DNA of 64,000 bases, from positions 8,851,001 to 8,915,000 of the forward strand of contig NZ_JAJOZB010000001.1 in assembly GCF_023701745.1 (NCBI RefSeq). Reading direction: 5' to 3'. Of this stretch, positions 59,691-64,000 are shown piece by piece. The stretch comes from Streptomyces sp. RKAG293. GTDB taxonomy: Bacteria > Actinomycetota > Actinomycetes > Streptomycetales > Streptomycetaceae. The number at the start of each line of letters is the position of its first letter. The stretch's first letter is position 1. Below the pieces are notes generated by a model that saw only the letters and a program-made list of their open reading frames with translations, was not told the origin of the DNA and ran no database searches. The position numbers and the translations under genes were made by a program.

Positions 59691-60764
59691 GTGACGACCC
59701 TTTTCACCAGCTACCGGCTCGGCGGCCTGACGCTGCCCAACCGGGTGGTCATGGCCCCGATGACCCGGGTCCGGGCCGCCGCCGGAGGTCTGGCGACGCC
59801 GTCGATGGCGGCCTATTACGCCCAGCGGGCCACCGCCGGGCTGATCGTGAGCGAGGGGGTGCAGCCGAGCGTGATCGGGCAGTCCAACCCAGGTACGCCG
59901 GGACTGCACACCGACGAGCAGGTCGAGGCATGGCGTCCCACGACCGCTGCCGTCCACGCCAACGGCGGACGGATCTTCGCCCAGCTCATGCACGGCGGCC
60001 GGGTCTCGCATGCCGACACCACCGGCCTGCAGCCGGTCGGGCCCTCGGCCGTCCCCGCCACCGGTGACGTGTTCACCCCGACCGGGCTCCAGCCCGCGCC
60101 GATGCCGCGTGCGCTGGACACCGCCGAAGTGCCCGAGCACGCGCGGTCGTACGCCGAAGCCGCCCGTCGCGCCATCGACGCCGGCTTCGACGGGGTGGAA
60201 CTGCACGGCGCCAACGGCTATCTGATCTCACAGTTCCTCTCGTCCAACGCCAACCTGCGCACGGACCGCTACGGCGGCCCGATCGCCCATCGGATCCGGT
60301 TCGCCGTCGAGGCCGTCGCCGCCGCTGTGGAGGCCGTCGGCGGGGACAGGACCGGCATCCGACTCTCACCGGGCGGGACGTTCTGGGGAGTCGAGGAGAC
60401 CGAAGTCCGCGAGCTCTACACCGCGCTGCTGGCCGAACTGGCGCCCCTCGGACTGGCTTATGTGCACCTCGAAGCCACCGCCGACGAAGAGGTGCTCGTC
60501 GCCCTGCGCCGGGCGTGGCCTGGCACCCTCGTCATGAACCCCGTCCTTCCGATGGGACCGAAGCAGACCAGCCGGGACGACGCCGACCACTGGCTCGGCC
60601 TGGGCGCCGATCTCATCAGCTTCGGTCGCGCTTTCCTCGCCAACCCCGACCTGGTCGAGCGGCTGCGGGGCGGGCTTCCGATCGCCCCCGTCGACGAGGC
60701 CACGTACTTCCAGGGCGGTGACGCGGGCTACCTGACCTACTCGGCCCACCAGTACGCGGCCTGA
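59691..60764 (+). CDS. old yellow enzyme family flavin ene-reductase
   Basis: A 357-residue FMN-dependent TIM-barrel protein. NRVVMAPMTR near residue 17, AQLMHGGR near 96, the paired ELHGANGY (His, Asn) near 175 and GRAFLANPDL near 309 are in order. Enzymes of this group reduce activated C=C bonds with NAD(P)H, often of electrophilic or toxic compounds. GTG 59691 has AAGGAG upstream. Control by the divergent MerR protein is likely. Confidence 0.92.
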   Translation: MTTLFTSYRLGGLTLPNRVVMAPMTRVRAAAGGLATPSMAAYYAQRATAGLIVSEGVQPSVIGQSNPGTPGLHTDEQVEAWRPTTAAVHANGGRIFAQLMHGGRVSHADTTGLQPVGPSAVPATGDVFTPTGLQPAPMPRALDTAEVPEHARSYAEAARRAIDAGFDGVELHGANGYLISQFLSSNANLRTDRYGGPIAHRIRFAVEAVAAAVEAVGGDRTGIRLSPGGTFWGVEETEVRELYTALLAELAPLGLAYVHLEATADEEVLVALRRAWPGTLVMNPVLPMGPKQTSRDDADHWLGLGADLISFGRAFLANPDLVERLRGGLPIAPVDEATYFQGGDAGYLTYSAHQYAA

Positions 60765-60866
60765 TTCCCGGCTACGGCCGACGAGCGTAACCGGCGCGGG
60801 CGGCGGTGCTCGGCCTCATCCACGAGCACCCCGCCGGCTGCCCGGCCCTCCTTGTACGCACCAGCC

Positions 60867-60935
60867 GCGAAGTTCGACTGGGTGAACGACCGCTTCGGCG
60901 TCTCCTGGCAGCTGAACCTGCCCGAGGGACAGTGA
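60867..60935 (+). pseudogene. C-terminal remnant of a VOC/PhnB-like protein
   Basis: A short frame ending at TGA 60935 reads AKFDWVNDRFGVSWQLNLP, which resembles the conserved end of PhnB-type VOC proteins (WxxDRFGVSWQ). Nothing upstream in any frame continues the domain. Probably what is left of a deleted gene. The rest of 60765-61071 shows no further gene. Confidence 0.5.
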
Positions 60936-61071
60936 CATGGCGCAGCGGCCGTTCTCAGTCGCCTCGCTGCTCGCCATCCCCGCCATCCCCGCCATCGCGT
61001 CCCCGTGGGGCAGACGACTGCGGACCGCGGCGTAGCACCACGGCGACTCGGGACGAACGTCTACGGCGTAC

Positions 61072-61437
61072 TCATGCGCCCTCGTCGTCCGGGGCGTGCG
61101 GGATGTCGAGTCCGGCCACATCATGGCCGAGGTGCCGCAACCCGCGGGTGACGAGATCGGCCTCCTGCCAGTGCCGGGCGTACTCCTTCCGCAGGTCCTC
61201 CAGACCGGTGACGTACAGACCGCTGGGCTTTTCGCCGACCTGGTCCCAGGCCGCCTGCGCGGTCGCCTCGGCGATGCTGTCGTCGGTGGTCCCCGTGACC
61301 TGCCATCGGCTCAGCTGGTCCGCGGCGCCGGACGTGCCGGCCGCCACCTGTTGATCCAGATACCCGCCGACCGCCGTCCGGGCGGCCGCAAGCGCGTCCG
61401 GCGGTCCGTTCGCGGTGTTCTGCGACGGATGCGTCAT
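61072..61437 (-). CDS. small hypothetical protein
   Basis: I do not recognise this 121-residue soluble protein. It is rich in Ala, Asp and Gln and likely helical; no cysteines or membrane segments. The ATG at 61437 has GGAGG almost touching it. Codon third positions look like real Streptomyces coding. Longer frames upstream are low quality. Confidence 0.6.
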   Translation of the reverse strand: MTHPSQNTANGPPDALAAARTAVGGYLDQQVAAGTSGAADQLSRWQVTGTTDDSIAEATAQAAWDQVGEKPSGLYVTGLEDLRKEYARHWQEADLVTRGLRHLGHDVAGLDIPHAPDDEGA

Positions 61438-61467
61438 ACCTCCAGAATAACGGTGATGATCCTGTAG

Positions 61468-61698
61468 TGCCCTGGCGGCGGCCACAACGGGCCGGACAGC
61501 AGCCCCGGACGCCGGCTGCTGGACCGGCGGATCGCCGCCACCCGGGCGCTGCTGGAGGAGACCGACCGGCCCGTGGAGACCATCGCGCGCCGGGCCGGCC
61601 TGTCCTCGGCCGTCAACCTGCGCCGACGCTTCCACGAGTCCCTGCGCACCACGCCCGCCGCCTACCGGCGCGCCTTCCGCGTGGACGAGGCCGGGTAG
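61468..61698 (+). pseudogene. C-terminal remnant of an AraC/GlxA-type regulator
   Basis: A frame between stops reads RRIAATRALLEETDRPVE, then IARRAGLSSAVNLRRRFHE and TTPAAYRRAFR. This is the second half of an AraC DNA-binding domain with its last recognition helix. The DJ-1/PfpI-like N-terminal domain and the first HTH are missing, and there is no start codon with a ribosome site. A truncated relic. Confidence 0.65.
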
Positions 61699-62076
61699 GG
61701 GGCTCGAGTGCGACCCGGTCGTCCTCATCGGGTTACCGCCGTCGTTTCGTTCGACGGTTTTGGCGACGTTGTATCGGGTGGCGGGCGTTCGACGCCGGCG
61801 TCCACGGCCGTCCCGGAGGCAAGCCCACCTGGGGCCCACCCGCCCATGCTGCACTGCAACGCCTCACCGCATCGGTCGACCAGCGGTCGAGCACCCCGGC
61901 GGGAGCTGAAGAGACCAGTTGAGCATCGACTCCAGGCGAATCGCGGCCCCGCCTGCGGCAGCACCCCGCCCGTGTAGCGGGACGGTAACAGCGCGCAATG
62001 GGAGGGTGAGAGGCGCCTATGCTGAGCGTTCCGTGCGATGCCATAGGCATCGCGCCCGGATGATCGGTGCCCCCTC
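61699..62076. other. 378-bp non-coding stretch
   Basis: No gene seen on either strand. The right end holds a perfect stem, GCGATGCC-ATA-GGCATCGC (62035-62053), 23 bp before the start of the secreted protein gene, which may shape its leader or bind a regulator. Confidence 0.55.
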
Positions 62077-62529
62077 ATGTCTCGATTTCGCTCTGTTGCC
62101 GCTGTGTCGGCGGCAGTTGCCGGGTGTGCCACGCTCCTGACGGCCGGTCCGGCCCAAGCGGTCGGCTCCGTGCACTTGTACAAGGTCTACTACGACTCGC
62201 CAGGCTCGGACCTCGGCGGCAACGCCAGCCTCGACGCCGAGTGGGTCCAGCTGAAGAACTCCACCGCAACATCGGTCAGCCTCAAGGGATGGACGCTGAC
62301 GGACGCCTCCAACCACCGCTACACCTTCCCCGCCGTCACCCTCAAGGCCGGTGCCATCGTGGCCGTCCACACCGGCAAGGGCACCAACAACAGCGCACAC
62401 CTCTACCAGGGCCGCGCCGCCTACGTCTGGAACAACGACAAGGACACCGCCACCCTGCGCCGCTCCACCGGCAGCGTGCAGAGCGCGTGCTCCTACAACT
62501 CGACGAAGGTCGACTACAAAGTCTGCTGA
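62077..62529 (+). CDS. secreted lamin-tail-domain protein
   Basis: A 150-residue exported protein. Signal peptide about 1-28 (basic start, hydrophobic core, AQA cleavage site). The mature part is a small Ig-like lamin-tail domain: EWVQLKNSTATSVSLKGWTL and YTFPAVTLKAGAIVAVHTG are typical. Two cysteines near the C-terminus could form a disulphide. Lamin-tail domains often sit at the cell surface or next to nucleases; the role of the lone domain is unknown. ATG 62077. Confidence 0.85.
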   Translation: MSRFRSVAAVSAAVAGCATLLTAGPAQAVGSVHLYKVYYDSPGSDLGGNASLDAEWVQLKNSTATSVSLKGWTLTDASNHRYTFPAVTLKAGAIVAVHTGKGTNNSAHLYQGRAAYVWNNDKDTATLRRSTGSVQSACSYNSTKVDYKVC

Positions 62530-62663
62530 CGGGCCGACGGCAACCGTTCCCCCGTAACGCAGATCGCGGGAGGACGGTCATCGACCTGGGGGAGTGGCTG
62601 TTGGACGTCAACGGCCACTCCCGTGGCGGCGGTTGGATGCTCGCGTCTGCCGGCGTCGCTGCG

Positions 62664-63580
62664 TTAGGTCCCCGAGTCGTAGGGTCCGTAGTCCTCAAGT
62701 CCGATGAAGGGTTCCGTGGTGACCAGTTCGTACAGGTTCGGGTGTTGGCTCTTGAGCACCTCGTACCCGAAGAGGGCCACGGCGGTGGCCAGCAGGTCCG
62801 GAGTGAAGCTCCGGTAGTGGGGTCTGTGCTCCGGACGCAGCGCCGAGTGGCGTTCTCGCGCCTGCCGGAGGAGGCTCATTCCCACCTGAGTCGTGCCGTC
62901 CGGATCCAGAGGTGCCCTCACCAGGCCGTACGTGCTGTACAGCATGATCACCGCGGCTGCGACGATCAGCGCGGCCGACCAGAAGCCGTCGAGAAGCAGT
63001 TCCGTACCGGCGACCGGAGCCGCGCCCCACGCCACGATGGCGGGCCATCGTGACCAACGCTCCTGGGGATGTCCGTGCCCCTTATGGAGCAGATTCTGGC
63101 GCTGTAGGTTCGCGGCCAGTTCTGTCGCTGATGTGTCGATCCGGGGAGTGTCGGTATCCGGCTGGTAGTAGACCCGGTAGGACGGGTTCAACCGTCGCAG
63201 CGAGAGCGTGTCCGAGGCCGCCACATGGATCGCCTGAGCCAACGGCCAGCTTCCCGCAGGTAGCGCGGTCGCTGCGCTGAGGTCGGGGTACTCGGCGATC
63301 GCGCCACTCTGGCACAGCCACGCGAGGCTGGCCCGCATGGCCCCAACCGAGCCGTCGGCCAGATACCCCAGTTCAGCCGGGTTCAACGCCAGATCGGCAT
63401 CGGGCGCCACGGGTAGCGCGGCCTCAAGTTCGGCAAGCCGCCGAGCGATCCTCGCCTGAGCCTCTCGCACCGCCCGCCTGCCCCTCGCCGCTCGGCGAGC
63501 CAGGCCAGGACACAGCACACCAGATACACGCCGAGGCCGACAGCCCAGGTCCAGTGGTCAAAACCCAACCCGACGCGCAT
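62664..63580 (-). CDS. TIGR04222-like membrane protein (frameshift near the start in this sequence)
   Basis: About 305 residues after a one-base repair. The N-terminal frame begins MRVGLGFDHWTWAVGLGVYL, a first membrane segment, and breaks after LAERR; the second frame resumes with GRRAVREAQARIARRLAELE and runs to 62664. One extra base in the C run at 63481-63484 joins them. The middle has LNPAELGYLADGSVGAMRASL, resembling TIGR04222 proteins, and a hydrophobic pair near residues 175-215. Without the repair the downstream frame has no good start. Function unknown. Confidence 0.6.
63481..63484 (-). other. one-base deletion in a C run that frameshifts the membrane protein gene
   Basis: Four C on the plus strand (four G in the gene). 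A fifth would keep the frame between the first membrane segment and the following helix. Confidence 0.6.
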
Positions 63581-63717
63581 ATCCGAAGTGTGTTGGACGG
63601 GAAGCGGGAAGCACAAGGCATCTGAGTGTGCCGGTACCTCCCGGAGGAGACGGCCACCACGAGCGTCCCTGCTCCACCACGGCGACCGAGGTGCGGCCAC
63701 CGTTGCCTGTCGGGGAA

Positions 63718-64000
63718 CTAACGTGTGGCGAGCCGCTCCAGCAGGGCGGCGCTGAGTGCCAGCAACGTCTGCTCCTCGTCCGTGAGTTCGGCCTCGATGG
63801 CCTGCGCGAGCCAGCCGACCCTGCGGCCGCGTTCCGCTTCGAGCGCGGCCCGGCCCGCGTCCGACAGCTCGACCAGCGACTTTCGGCCGTCTGTGGGATG
63901 CGCCCGGCGCGTGATCAGGTTCTGTTCCATGAGAAGCCCCACCGCGCGGGCCATCGACTGGGGCCGTACGCGCTGATCGGTGGCGAGGTCGCTGGTGGTC
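63718..64000 (-). CDS. MarR-family regulator, N-terminus beyond the window
   Basis: The last 94 or so residues of a MarR protein. The frame enters at the right edge with SDLATDQRVRPQSMARAV, the recognition helix, then the wing GLLMEQNLITRRAHPTDGRK and the C-terminal dimer helix. Stop TAG at 63718. Target not visible. Confidence 0.87.
   Translation of the reverse strand, partial: TTSDLATDQRVRPQSMARAVGLLMEQNLITRRAHPTDGRKSLVELSDAGRAALEAERGRRVGWLAQAIEAELTDEEQTLLALSAALLERLATR

Overview
The window is high-GC actinomycete DNA, almost certainly Streptomyces. Signs are the GC-rich third codon positions, GTG/TTG starts, a mycothiol-type formaldehyde dehydrogenase, a Hanks-type kinase and many small TetR/IclR/MerR/MarR/XRE regulators.

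Left part (1-26.9 kb): one half of an actinomycin biosynthetic gene cluster. Two divergent operons leave a 577-bp promoter region at 21.37-21.94 kb. Leftward run acmB (Thr, then Val with epimerisation), acmC (Pro, Gly+N-methylation, Val+N-methylation, thioesterase) and a DUF6875-type gene. Rightward run acmA (aryl-AMP ligase), acmD (stand-alone carrier protein), acmR (MbtH), an unknown gene and a second DUF6875-type gene. The specificity codes read from the five adenylation domains give Thr - D-Val - Pro - Sar - N-Me-Val, which is the actinomycin pentapeptide lactone. The genes making the 4-methyl-3-hydroxyanthranilate starter are not in the window and probably lie to its left.

Middle part (25-33.4 kb): a flavin hydroxylase, then unrelated small units. 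These are a FAD-linked oxidase with a divergent TetR, an RNA 2',3'-cyclic phosphodiesterase, a TetR/esterase pair, and a quinone-reductase-type flavoprotein with a divergent XRE regulator.

Right-centre part (33.5-56.3 kb): a catabolic island that takes choline and glycine betaine down to glycine. It has a glycine-betaine ABC importer, choline and betaine-aldehyde dehydrogenases, a three-component Rieske demethylase, dimethylglycine oxidase, heterotetrameric sarcosine oxidase (soxD fused to soxA), folate C1 enzymes (MTHFR-like, PurU), and a mycothiol-linked formaldehyde dehydrogenase with an MBL hydrolase. An IclR regulator sits in the middle. A 17-bp palindrome, GTTGCG-N5-CGCAAC, recurs in front of most of the transcription units and is my best candidate for an undescribed regulon.

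Right end (56.4-64 kb): a Ser/Thr kinase, a DM13 protein, a MerR/old-yellow-enzyme pair, gene remnants, a secreted lamin-tail-domain protein, a membrane protein and a partial MarR gene.

Three otherwise intact genes (acmC, betB and the TIGR04222-like gene) are each broken by one missing G/C in a G or C run. This looks more like homopolymer sequencing error than real inactivation, and those genes are annotated as restored.
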